This document shows, one piece after another, positions 46,498 through 58,043 of a stretch of 64,000 nucleotides of DNA (positions are counted from its first letter, which is position 1; each line of letters opens with the position of its first letter). Origin of the DNA: Zygnema cylindricum (lineage: Eukaryota > Streptophyta > Zygnematophyceae > Zygnematales > Zygnemataceae); assembly GCA_037447655.1 (NCBI GenBank), contig JBBHKE010003441.1, positions 42,564-106,563 on the forward strand, read 5' to 3'. The notes beneath the pieces were generated by a model. That model was not told the origin of the DNA. It did not search any database and saw nothing but the letters and a program-made list of their open reading frames with translations. Both the position numbers and the translations under genes were made by a program.

Positions 46498-47150
46498 GAG
46501 AACCCATGTATACAATAAGTTACCACGAAGAATTGTCGCACGTCTATTCAAACAAATCCATACACATGCATTTAATGAATTGTGATAAAGCTTCGTTAAA
46601 ATCCGGACGCTCCGATCAATTGCGTTAGGTTAAGTTGCATAAATGTAAATCCGTAATCTCGTCAAAATTTATGGATTGCCGAAGATCGTCCAAAGCTAAC
46701 ACTATACAACAAAATTGTCGACTTTTTTTTATTTTTGATTAACCTAAAAAAGCGCAATGATTGGCGTAGCCTAGGAAAATCAAACCAACCTCGTGTACCT
46801 ATAGGGTTATAAAAAACAAAAAACATTAAATTTGGATGTGCATTTTTCAAAGGAAACTGATTCGTCCAAATTTTGGAATGTAAAAAGTTAAAGAAAAAAT
46901 TTGACGAGCATCAAGCGTAAAAATAGTTTTCACATTTTTATGGTTTTCCCACAATCTTTTTTTTTGTCTTTAGTGCCACCTGGCAATAAGTGAGTGGCTT
47001 GAATCTTGACCCGTCAATATATATATAGTTATGTATATATATATACATGAATATTCATATATATAGGGAATTAATCATGACAGTGACTCTCTTGGTTGCG
47101 CACAGTCAATTACAATATTTGTCAAAAATTGTACTGTTGAATTACACATC
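46498..47150. other. AT-rich interval
   Basis: No gene is seen. It has a TATATA microsatellite at 47020-47065. Sequence 47060-47150 has an inverted relative at 60930-60995, so part of this is an unclassified repeat. Confidence 0.4.
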
Positions 47151-47894
47151 ACCATTGAGTAAAAATTTGACGGTCAATCGGTTGGATAACTTTGACTTTC
47201 AAAATATTGTTTCAATCGCTTAAAATTTTCCGGGCTTGCGAATGTCGACTGTCATAATAAAAATAGCACTTCACACGGTTAGTAAACGTTTACGGTAAAA
47301 AAACTGCAGCAACCACGTGTAAATAAAAGTTTTGCAAACAGTTACTTTTTGTCGTTACGTCAACTCCACAGTGAGAGCACGTTGATATTTATATAACAGA
47401 AATTGAAATTACCGTTAGTTAATTCAATTTAGACTCAAATTGAGCCAAACCTTTTAAACCCAAACTGCATCTGCACTAAATATTAAAATGCACAAACGAA
47501 ATTTTGTCAACGAAAGAAGTTGATTTGAGATAGTGTTGCTTGATTTCGTCGAACGTGACCTCGCGCATTTTCTTCATTTAATTTCAATTGATATTTTCAT
47601 GCCGGTTTGTTTTATTATAGTGTACAAAGTTTGCTTTTGTATGCGATTTAATATTTCCGTACAAGACTTCTAGTACTTCATTTCAAGAGGTTTTATTCCA
47701 CTTTGCGTCTAACATCAATGTAACGCTCAGACTATTAAATTTCAATTTTGCAGCTAAGGTTATGTCCCCATGTAAATAAGTAAGGGCTTTTTTATGTTGT
47801 TTTCCTGTAAAACTTAGCGCCGTACTGCCAAAGTTGCAACCATACAAAGGAATCGCAATTTTGTATAGTACAATTTTCGTCATCCTTGAACTTA

Positions 47895-48592
47895 GGGCGT
47901 GTCCCTATGTGTTCAAGTACGAGTTTTTTTCCGTCCTTTACACAAAAAATGGGACTTCTAACTTGAAAATATTACGCCGTACGAAAATGGACAAAAACTC
48001 AAATACATTTTGTGTCATCTTGGAACTTGAAAGGTACAACGATTTGGCGGTATTATCAACGCGACTCACTTCCAGCTCATCTTCACACTTGCATTGGAAT
48101 CAAATCGCGACCTGATTTTTATCAAAATACTACCCTATTGACGAATAGAAAGTCTGGATTGCACGCGTCAAAAGTTTTCATTGTTTTTTTTGCAGTTGGG
48201 AGAATACACGAAAAAAAACTTATTTGTCTGTTTGCTTATGTTGTCCACATGTGGGCGTCTACAAATGTCATTTTGTAGACGTAGGCGATTGCTTATGTTG
48301 TCCACTTATGGGTGTCTACAAATGTCTGTTGGTGTCGACAATTGTTCAGTATGTCAAGAGCTCGTTGCGGCGTACAAATGTCCGTAGTAGATCGTTGGCG
48401 TCTACAAATGTCAGCAGTTTGTTGGCGTCTACAGGTGTCACAAGTATTGGCGACATGTGCAACTACCACATATTCAAAATAATGAACGCGCTAGTAGCGA
48501 TTGACATAGGCACACTTTGAAAAGTACACCGTAAAATCAGCGCTAAAATCCGTAATAACGTTTCAAAATATCGGTTACATGGGGACACGCCC
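47895..48592 (+). mobile_element. H4: intact 698-bp H element
   Basis: TTA duplications lie at 47892-47894 and 48593-48595. Termini are GGGCGTGTCCCTATGT and, inverted, GGGCGTGTCCCCATGT. K1 shows the unoccupied target (gattTTAggatg at about 10356-10367). The 3' third has a cluster of GGCGTCTACAAATGTC-like words. It is non-coding. Confidence 0.9.
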
Positions 48593-49111
48593 TTAGGATG
48601 TAGGAAAATATGTCATCTTGTGTTTTTCGTCCCACGGCGACGACAAAAAACGTCATCTTCAAACCTATCTTTAAAACACATCGGCGATGTGTTTTAAAAC
48701 TAGGTATTTTTGAAAAACAAATAGGAACATATATTGGCACGTGCCGTAATTTCAAAAAAATCATACGATTTCCAAGGACAAAGAAAAGTATAGAATTTAC
48801 CATATTTTGTCTGTTTGCGTTAAATATGATGAATAAAATTACACAATTTGTTTGGTTTTGTTCGTTATCGTCTAGTACGTATTTTTTTTTGTAAAGGTCT
48901 CGAAATTTTGATGCCATTTCACGTTGATCGGACTGGCAACGCCAAGGCAAAGCGCATCTTCTTCAATAGTGAAACGGCACAGGGTGGATGGTGGTACGTC
49001 TACAATGTCACGATAAAGCATGCGACTTCACAAGCAGTTCCAATCGATAACGTGCGACAACACAGATTGTAGACGTTGACAGTCGTCATAGGTATTGTCG
49101 ACATATACAAT

Positions 49112-49913
49112 GTTGTTCTGAGACAACAGCTGGCACTGAAGATGAAGAAGATGCAGGCACTGAAGATGAAGAAGATGGAGCAGTAGTCATTGTAGAACAA
49201 ATCAAGAGAGGAAGCTTCCACAAATACCGATGGCTGAACAGCAACTTTGACAGACTATAGCTTTCAGAAAAAACCCTCCAATCGTCCTGAAACTTTGCCA
49301 CACTGTAGATATCATACAAAGGAACACACACACAAAATTTCAATCAATTCCGCTCACATATCTGTGAGATATGTAGAAATGAAATTACATAAAACTGAGT
49401 GTACAGTTTTTATATCATTTGTTCCTAAAAATCAAATTCACTAAGTCCTACTTCTATACACCGAAACTACACTAAGCTGTACGGAGGAATTCCAGCCGTA
49501 CATCTAACATTCTATCACAAAAAATAATTCACTATGAACAAAGTTCTATTATACCAAATATTTACACCAAAGTTCAGACAAGGTAAAGTGATAATGATCT
49601 AGTCACGCCTCGTCACTATTTGTTGGCGGCGGCTGTCAGCGGTCCGATAAGAGGATTTGGCACCGTAGAACTGACTTCACAAAGTCCCGTGATCCTGCCG
49701 AATTTCCGTACGTCCACGGAGGACATACTCACGCATTCTCCCAAGTGACGACGCGTGACCCAAGTGTGAATGAACCGTGAACTCCCAACTTCACTGTCAC
49801 ACTAATTTTGGTAAGTACTGAACCGAACTCAACCAAAAATAGCTTAAGTCCTGAACAGCTCTCTCTCCCTCACAGCTGAGGCATAGAGAGGACTAAATCT
49901 TTCTAAAAACAAC
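49112..49913. mobile_element. Q: 802-bp insertion with GTTGTT ends
   Basis: It is flanked by ATACAAT (49105-49111 and 49914-49920) and bounded by GTTGTTCTGAGA and, inverted, GTTGTTTTTAGA. K1 lacks it at the matching place. It contains a 27-bp tandem repeat (gcactgaagatgaagaagat) at 49131-49190. The class is unknown; no transposase. Confidence 0.65.
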
Positions 49914-50822
49914 ATACAATCGTCACAAACATAAGTTACAGTTACGTTCTTACACATAGGGACACTTTAAAACCGGGTCAAGCGGATCCGGTCTAAAATA
50001 CGAAGTAGGTTCACTAAGTTGCGAGTACATGGTGACATACCCTAAGTGCTCTCACCGTGGAGCTCACTTAACAACAAAAGGTGACAGCGTGCAACACTTT
50101 TATTTACATGTGGTTGCCGCGGTTATTTTACCGTAAACGTTCGCACTTGTGTGAATTGCTAGTTTTATTATGACAATCAACGTGCGCAAGGGCGGCAAAA
50201 TTTTAAGCGGTTGAAATAATATTTTGAAAGTCAAAGTAATCCAACCGATTGACCGCCAAATTTGTACTCAACGGTATATTGCTTCGCGAGGAGAGTAGTT
50301 GGTCGGTACTAGTCGAAACGAGGAGACTCGCGGAGGCTCGAGGAGAGAAACCTCGGCAGCATGATAACCTCATGGAGAGTCCCGCTGATGCCGGTTCGAC
50401 ACATTTCGAATTGGCCCGCGAAGACGTCACCGGGCTAGATATACCTGTCTTAGCTGGTTGTGTACGACGTCTCGCGGGAGGACGCAAATAGATAAATAGG
50501 CCGTTCAACGACAACCGATGTTAAAGTGCTTCAATTCTTTTAAAGCGATTCAATTTTATTTGAAAACAGCCAATTATTCCCCTTAAAAAAATTATGAAAT
50601 AAAACACCAAAAACACAAAATTTGCCGTTACCCTAATACTGCGACCCCATCGCTGATACGATTTTATATGATAGTTTACCATTTAGGTTGTATAATCATC
50701 AGTTCCGATACTATTATTTTAATCAGTCTATTTATTAGTCTATTTAATCGAATTAAATTAATCTCTCGTCAAATTTATTGAAATACAATAAAATTTAATA
50801 TAACATAATAAGATATAAAAAA

Positions 50823-51090
50823 AATGATATAATATAATGTAATGTAATATATATAACGTATAATATACACTATATATGACATAAATTAACAAACACATAT
50901 GTATATATACGCATATATATATACACATACATATATATACATACATATGCATATATTTACACATATATATACATATATTCATACATATACTATATAAATG
51001 ATATAATATAATGTAATGTAATATATATAAGGTATAATATACACTATATGTGATATAAATAAACAAACACATATGTATATAGATACATAT
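50823..51090. repeat. AT-rich direct repeat, period about 176 bp
   Basis: The block starting tgatataatataatgtaatg at about 50825 recurs at 51000 and includes cacatatgtatata. Confidence 0.8.
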
Positions 51091-51514
51091 GTACATATAC
51101 ATATACATTCATTACGTACATACATTTGAAATAATTTTAAGCAACATTGGTAATGTAGAAAAGCATTTGAAAAAAAAACATACAAAATTTAATAACTAGT
51201 TATACGTTGCTTTTCTATTCTTTTCTTTTAACTTACCTCAAAACCAATGATTGAAAATTTAACTTCAAGCAATGGAAATTAATCGTTTTTTAGTCATTTT
51301 TTGTTTTACATCGTAAAAACTATGTCTCACTATTAAATTCTAATAATTTATATTGTTGTGTAAACATAATAAATTTGTAAAATTTCATTTCAAAAAAGAC
51401 GAAATGCCATTATTGAACAAACAAACCACAAACCATGTGCATCTACAACTAGTGCGTATATACAATAAAAACGATGCAACATAAGTTTGGAACGAAATAT
51501 TGTAGATATTTTAC

Positions 51515-52010
51515 CCCCTGAATCGATGTTATGATTTTTGTATCTTACAATGCTTCAAACCTATTAAGCTTGACAAACACAACGACTACATTTTTAATTG
51601 ACTATAATAGAGAAACAATATTTAGTTTGTGTTACGTTAAAGTTTGTTGTTTATACAAAAAACATTAACTAAAACTTTTTGATCCAACGTAATTGTTGAT
51701 AAAAAAAAATAAAATATCCGATTAAATATTTGACAAAAGGCATTTATAAAACAAAATAAGGATAATAATTACAATATTTTTTATTTTGTTTTGCAATATT
51801 ACAAACTAAAATATAACAAATTTTACTCCCACCATCGATGTTATCGTTATTTTATCTTACAATGTTTCAAGCCTATTAAGTTTGACAAACCCAACGACTA
51901 CATTTTTAATAGACCATGATAGATAGACTATATTTGGTTGGTGTTAAGTCATACTTTGTTATATAAACCAAAAAACTTCAACAAACAATTTTTAACCTAA
52001 CGTAATTGTT
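51515..52010. repeat. Diverged direct repeat, offset about 310 bp
   Basis: Shared words in order are atcgatgttat, atcttacaatg, cctattaag, ttgacaaac, caacgactacatttttaa and taacgtaattgtt, in both blocks. It could be a decayed satellite dimer. Confidence 0.7.
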
Positions 52011-52417
52011 TATGAAATAATCAAAATAAAATCATGTACGTATAGAATTAGTGTGTGTGTACACGATATCCAACTTAATGATGAAAACACAATAGGAAGC
52101 AAATATTGAATAACTTATTTTGTAAATACTAATTAAAATGAACATTTTTGTGAAATAGGGTACAAAAAACATTAACTTCGACAACATTAAAGGTTACACG
52201 TATTTTTTTATCAAATAAAAAAACAAGATATGTGATTTTAAGGTTCTTGCTAAATAAATAAAAAAAACAAATAAAACATAAACATAATATGGGCCGAAAA
52301 TAACAAAACTATAAGCAAATTCAGTACGCGATTATAATTTCTAAAAGAATCAGCTTAAAAAAATATTATATGTTTCCACAAAGTTGAAAAAGCAAAAAAA
52401 AACACATTTGTAACAGT

Positions 52418-52706
52418 GATCTGGTTGGTAGACACCTAAGTAGAAAAGGGTTGTGAGTAGGGCGCGTTCGCGGAATATGACGTACAGTTGAGTGCACTGG
52501 GCGTATATATTTATCTATACGGTCCTTACATATGTCGCCGATAGTTATCGATATCGGTGTTATCGCCGATAAATACCGATAAATATCCGTTATTTATCGG
52601 TGATAACACTGATAACGATATATCGTACCAATATATCGATTATCGAGTTCCCAAAAAATGGTCCATATCGGTTATCGGCAAATCCTTAACAATACACAAC
52701 ACTAGG
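52418..52706 (-). mobile_element. Partial M2 MITE, inverted
   Basis: It matches the complement of the first half of 16638-17096 (ggttgtgagtagggcgcg, cgtacagttgag, ggcaaatcctta) and ends acaacacta at 52706. A run of CGATAA/TTATCG words is inserted near 52530-52620. Confidence 0.75.
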
Positions 52707-53771
52707 ATTTAGGGTTAGGCTGATGATTTAAAGTTACGTTGTAAAATTTAGCTATAGGTTTTTACACCAGATACGTTGTAACCAATGGTTAAAGCGTACG
52801 TAATAAATAGATTAACATACGTCTATACTGACTTACGTTTCAAAACAATACTATTTGAAACGTAATCATTTGCGATTCATACTGAAAAAAAAGTTGGTTC
52901 ACATTTAAGCGTACGAAATTCGCGCGAAAAGTTAATGTACATTGGAGAGTACGGAGCCTACGAAATTCGCGTGGAGAGGTAATCTACATTGGAGAGTACG
53001 GAATTCAATATTACCACGAACGGACATCCTCGAGGAGAGTTAATCTATATTGAAAAGTACGGAATTTCACTTTTGAGACTACGAAAATTGATAAATAACG
53101 TCACATTTTGGAGTAAGTAAATCGTACACGCGGATTTGTCTTGTATCTTTTAAAATTTGAATATAACATAACTTTTCTGCTTTTAGAATACTTTCTCCTC
53201 CTTTCAAAATACTCGTTCAATGATGACTGTATGATATTTTTATACTCTCCGCGTATGATCCTCATTTCACGTAGCGTACTAAAAAAAAAATTCGCTTGCG
53301 GAGCCAAAGGACAAAAAAAAATTTGCTTGACTGTACTTTTTTTTGTTTTTAATGTCATATTTGAAGTGTTCTCACGTGACGCGAATATTTTTTTTTTGTT
53401 TTTAATGTCGAAGGTTAAGTGTTCTCGCGTGACGCGCAACTTAGTTGTTTGACGGATTAAATGATAGTACTTGTTATGTAGATATTTTGAGTCACGATCA
53501 TGATTTACATGTTCTCATGTGATGCAAGTGACTATGTGTGTAGCGAATGCTCTATATGAGAACGCTTTAAGTATAAACAAATTTTTTTTTTGTTTTTTTG
53601 TCCATCTGATCTTATCTGCGAGAAGACTCATAAAAAAAATTCTCCGCGCTTCGCGCGATAATTTTCTGTCCTTATCGATAACTACAAGGGATTTACATTG
53701 CCCGGGCAAAATCCTCCTCGAAGGTCGCCGCCGCCCACCAAATAGGACCTCCCCCCAATGTCTAATACCAC
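52707..53771. other. Non-coding interval with short tandem repeats
   Basis: It contains irregular repeats of cattggagagtacgga (52930-53062) and a 53-bp duplication around gtttttaatgtc...gtgttctc.cgtgacgcg (53345-53440). No gene is supported. Confidence 0.5.
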
Positions 53772-54227
53772 TAAGGGCATGTCCCCATGTGTTCAAGTAA
53801 GGATTTTTTTCCGTCGTTTACACATAAAATGGGACTTCCAACTTGAAAATATTACGCCGTACAAAATGGGCAAAAACTCAAATACATTTTGCGTCATCTT
53901 GGAACTTGAAAGGTACGGCGATTTGGCGGTATTATCAACGCGACACACTTCCAGCTCATCTTCACACTTGCACTAGAATAAAATCGCGACCTGATTTTTA
54001 TCAAAATGCTACCCTAATGACGAATAGAAAGCTTGGATTGTACGCGTCAAAAGTTTTCATTGTTTTTTTTGCAGTTGGGAGAATACACGAAAAAAAACTT
54101 ATTTGTCAGTTTGCTTATGTTGTCCACGTGTGGGCGTCTACAAATGTCATTTTTTAGATGTAGGCGATTGCTTATGTTGTCCACTTATGGGTGTCTACAA
54201 ATGTCTGTTGGTGTCGACAATTGTCCC

Positions 54228-55269
54228 TGTAGAAACTAATGGTTTTATTAGTATTTTCTAGGTCTAAATAGAAATATAGAAAGAAGCCGAGGCAGTCTAC
54301 CTCTAACTTCTCTCTCCAAATCTCAAACTTGTCGCAGTCACTGAGAAATTGGAGAGGAAGCTAGAGCCATGGCTACCTTGGCTATCCTGAGGTTTACGGG
54401 AATTTTATACTAGGGTTTATTTATTTATTTAAAAGGATTGTGCCGGCGGCAGGATTTGATCCTTGTACCTACCGGCCGGCAGACAGGAAATAGCCGGTAG
54501 CCTTAGCCGTTAGATCTAGCAGTAGTATTACGTGATATGTAGTTTGATAATTATATAAATTAGAATACGTACGATAATTCATTTAACTGTTACGATTTAC
54601 GGGATGCATAGATCCGGTACGAATGACAGTACGGATTACGAATCAGTACCGCGCATTTGTTTCGGAAGTGAAATAAATACCGCGCATGTATTTATTACGG
54701 CCACGATTAAATCTGAATTTAATCGGACGGCCGGGATTAGCGCCGAGATCACGGAGGAAGATTTCGGCGGTTTGTGGCCATCTCCACATCGGATGACGCG
54801 TGGCGAAATTCCGTTGGATCGTAGAATCTCCGGAGATCATGGCACCGAATCCGGATTTGACATGTGTCGACATTTTGGCCATGTCGTACAATGTCCGTAC
54901 ATAAAGTACACCGGTGGCTGTACTTTTACGTACGGAACTCAATTCTGATTGGTTCCGTACATCAGTAGATAGAGTCTGTGAGAGAGATAGGACTTAGAAA
55001 AATTAGAAGATAGGACCCTCTCTCCCAGAGAGCTTCTGTACAAAAGGTCAACTTTGACCACCCATAACTTACTGCTCAGATGAGCAAATTCAAAGATTCT
55101 TTTTGCTATCGACTCAGGGGAGTCTTCTCTTCACAGGGGTGAAGTTGGTCAGCGTTTTTGTCTGCCAGGGTGGCAGTTATCTTTGCTGAAACACAAAGGG
55201 GTCAAGATTATCCTACAGGCTTCTTGGAAGTTGTCTACTTTGAGGACTTATGGAGGTCTCAGAGTTTCA
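54228..55269 (+). repeat. 5' LTR of the copia element
   Basis: 1042 bp, starts TGTAGAAACTAATGG, ends GTTTCA. It contains the hairpin at 54894-54936, a CCAAT-type ATTGG at 54949-54953 and the block gagccatggctaccttgg. Confidence 0.95.
54894..54936 (+). promoter_or_regulatory. Conserved LTR hairpin
   Basis: Arms TCCGTACATAAAGTAC (54894-54909) and GTACTTTTACGTACGGA (54920-54936) with a 10-nt loop. Equivalent hairpins are in the 3' LTR (60285-60327), LTR A (24901-24943) and C1 (472-510), where both arms have changed together at one position (CATA to CAGA opposite TCTG). Confidence 0.75.
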
Positions 55270-55284
55270 GGTTATGGGCCCACC
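55270..55284 (+). promoter_or_regulatory. Primer-binding site, initiator-tRNA anticodon-arm type
   Basis: GGTTATGGGCCCACC directly follows the LTR. Its complement GGTGGGCCCATAACC is the anticodon arm of plant initiator tRNA-Met as I recall it, not its 3' end. Drosophila copia is known to prime from such a 5' half-tRNA. The same site follows the LTRs at 1069, 25277, 40109 and 44867 with 0-2 changes. Confidence 0.75.
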
Positions 55285-56212
55285 CTTTAGGGTACCAATC
55301 TTTAATGGAACTAGCTTCATATACTGGGAAAGTATGATGATAGGAGCTCTATGCGAAAAAAGGATTTGTGGGATAGTGAGTGGACGGTTGGGGCGTCCAT
55401 CAAGTCTTCGAATTCCTTTAGTGTTTCGAGGAACCAGATTCACCAGGAAAGAGGATCCACCTTCAACGTAGGAAACAAAAAAATGAGAGGTGGTGGACAA
55501 AGGAAAGGAGAAGGAGACGATCACACCAATAGCAACTGGTTCGACATTTATGTCACCTATTCCGAGGAATGAGGAGAATGATACTAAAACCTGGGACTTT
55601 AACAATATGGCGGCAAAACACTTCATCCTACGCCATCTCACTCAAGGACTTGCATGTCCTCATTTGCAGGTAGAAAGGGCATCCGATCTTTGGATGGCTC
55701 TCATAGAGATGTACCGAAGTGGTACGATTCAGCAACAACAGTTGGCTGATCAGAAAGTTAAGGAGTATGTATACAAAGGGGGAAATATGTTGGATTTTTG
55801 CAATGAGCTTGCTACACTCTTCATGGAGCTAGAGAGTGCGGGAAAAGATTTTAGTGAAAAAGAAAAGGTTAACTGTTTACTGATGAAGTTACCTGATGAG
55901 TTCGTGAACATAGTTTACCGTGTGCAGGACTTGCCTGACTCAAGGTGGATATGGAACTCAGTGGTAGGGATGATTCTCGTTCAAGAGAATACAATTGAGA
56001 TCCGAAGGGGAGGAAAGAGTGGCCAAGCCTTGGCAATAGCAACTGATTAGAGGAACAGAGATTCCCGAAAACCGGTCAGAAACTATGGGGGTAGGGAGCA
56101 GAAAAAACAGGCCGACGAGTTCGAACAAAGGGCTCCCAAAGGTTTATGTCATTTTTGTAAGAAACCAAGGCACTATATGGCAGAGTGCACTAAGCTAACC
56201 GAGCTTCGGTAA
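55274..56212 (+). pseudogene. Copia gag (three in-frame stops)
   Basis: This is the capsid/nucleocapsid protein that packages element RNA. The frame from the ATG at 55274 reads MGPPFRVPIFNGTSFIYW, is stopped by TAG at 55469 and TGA at 55484 in a short linker, and continues in the same frame with the UBN2-type gag domain (FILRHLTQGLACPHLQVERA, then VNCLLMKLPDEFVN). A TAG at 56048 precedes the basic region and the knuckle CHFCKKPRHYMAEC, and it ends at TAA 56210. Stops may be real damage; no upstream alternative start removes them. Confidence 0.85.
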
Positions 56213-58043
56213 AAAAAAAGGGCAGACCGGTGGTACCCCGAGAGGAAAGAAAAAGGCCCTTGTCACACAGGTACTTGAGGCGGAATCCGAGGACGAGGAC
56301 GATGAGCGCCTTTTGGATGAGGAGTTGGAGGCGAAAAACGAGGTCAAAATTCCACGAAGGCAGAAATGTGTTTACGGTGGATTGAAAAGTGAAGCAGGCT
56401 GGATTGTAGATTCAGGTGCCTCCATGCACATGTGTAAGGATAGAACCTGTTCACTAAGATAGAAAGATTCCCACCGTAGAGATAGAGTACGGGGATGGGA
56501 GGATAGTCACCACTACTCTTATAGGATCGGTAGATCTAAAAGTGTTAGTAGAAGGAAAGACATCCATATTAACATTCTCCGATGTATTGTTTATTCCGGA
56601 GCTGAACAAAAATCTTATCTCTACATCAGTATTAGATGATAAGGGTTTTTTTACTAGCACTAGGGAAGGAGTCTTTACTGCTAGTTTTGAGGATGATGTC
56701 TATTTCATTGCTGAGAAAGGTAGCCATTGGATGTTTAGGCTGATCTTAAGTAATGAAAAGAAGAAACTTTATTATGCTGGTGTTCATGATATTATGATGT
56801 GGCATAAGAGGCTTGGGCATGTGAATCTAGATAAGTTAAGAGAGATGAAAAAGATGGGAGTGGTGGAAGGGATTCAGTTCAGTGAGAGTGATGATATAAG
56901 TGATTGTAGTGGATGTGCTCAAGGTAAAGCACAAAGATTACCCTTTCCTAAAACATCCACCTATAAGGGAGAAAAAATTCTAGATCTAGTACACACAGAT
57001 ATTTGGGGACCGGCTACTGTGCCCTCAGCGGGGGGGAAGAGATTTATGATGACTATAACTGATGATTGGTCTCGGTATTCCCGGGTGTATTTTTTGAAAA
57101 ACAAGTCAGAAGCTCAGGATTGTTTTAGACCATATAAAGCATGGAGCGAAAAACTCCATGAAACTCCAATCAAGAGAGTAAGGAGTGACAATGGTGGAGA
57201 GTATACTTCTAACCAATTTGAGGATTTTTTGATGGAAGATGGGGTCCAACACCAAAAGACAGTTCCAAAAAATCCGAAACAGAATGGGGTAGCTGAAAGG
57301 TTAAATAGAACAGTAAGTGATAGTGCTAGAAGTATGTTGTCGGATAAGAAGGTAGGAAAAAGGTTTTGGGCAGATGCAATGAACTGTGCTAATTACCTCA
57401 AAAATAGAGTTCTTACTTCAGCTATAAAAGATCAAACACCTTATGAGAGATGGACAGGCCGGAAACTAGACTTATCTCACTTATAGGTTTTCGGCAGTCA
57501 AGTATTCAGTCTAGATACAGATCGGTCTAATTGGAAGCTAGATCCTAAAGGAAAACCAAATACTTATTATGATATGATGAAGATGTTAAAGGATATAGAG
57601 TTTATGATTTAAAAAGGGAAGATATAATCTTAGTAAAGCATCTAGTAGTTATGGATGAAAGAAAGTTTGTGGATCCCTTCAAATATACGAAGTCAGTAAA
57701 AATCAGATTTTGAGTCAGAAAATTCTGATGACTTTAAGCTTTTTAACTATCCAGGTTTTAGAGACGATGACATTCTTGCAGGTACAAATCAGACCGAAAA
57801 GGACTCGGCTGTGGAAACTCCAATAACAACTCTACCCGAAGAGGAAGACGTGGTGGAAATTGATTCGGAATCAAGGGATAGAGGAGAAGCCGAGTTTGTT
57901 CGAAAAAATCCACGAGAACCATCTATTCCGGCCTCAGATTTTGAGGGGGGGAGGAGAGTAGCAAAAGACTGCAAGAAAAACAGGTTAATAACAAGGTAAC
58001 TAAACTATCTCATCAAGATGAACCTCAAACTTATGGAGAGGCG
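56213..58043 (+). pseudogene. Copia pol, protease and integrase part, with frameshifts
   Basis: Pol lies +1 relative to gag, across a run of nine A followed by GGG at 56211-56222. Protease core WIVDSGASMHMC is at 56400-56435, then a stop and a one-base shift. Integrase is open at 56542-57486: HKRLGHVNLDKL and CSGCAQGK (HHCC zinc site), Asp in LVHTDIWG and TDDWSRY, Glu in NGVAERLNRTV. After DLSHL a stop and another shift occur near 57484 and 57570; the linker to RT is open again at 57811-57999. The integrase catalytic residues all look present. Confidence 0.85.

Larger units (their letters stand above)
47758..50042 (+). mobile_element. K2: PIF/Harbinger-like element carrying H4 and Q
   Basis: TAA duplications lie at 47755-47757 and 50043-50045. 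Termini are GGTTATGTCCCCATGT and, inverted, GGGTATGTCACCATGT. Without its inserts it is 775 bp and collinear with K1. It shows the undisturbed site corresponding to the MITE insertion in K1 (around 48903-48920). It is non-coding. Confidence 0.85.
47151..50275. mobile_element. N: element with 230-bp inverted arms, interrupted by K2
   Basis: Arms 47151-47380 and 50046-50275 are inverted copies of equal length (shared words gtcaatcggttgga / tccaaccgattgac, gtaaacgtttacggtaaaa / ttttaccgtaaacgttcgc, gagagcac / gtgctctc). Without K2 the element is about 840 bp with a 377-bp AT-rich middle. Long arms suggest a Mutator-like or fold-back MITE; I found no target duplication, so the class is open. Confidence 0.75.
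50276..52417. other. Mostly AT-rich interval
   Basis: 50285-50500 is GC-richer, with an 80-codon open frame of no known family. From 50640 the DNA is strongly AT-rich with ATAC/TATA microsatellites. A block at 50823-50915 is repeated at 50999-51090, and 51515-51700 recurs diverged at 51825-52010. Confidence 0.5.

Noticed and set aside
50249-50491. 80-codon open frame in a GC-richer patch
   Set aside because: It starts inside the arm of element N, has no domain I recognise and no supporting splice or repeat evidence.
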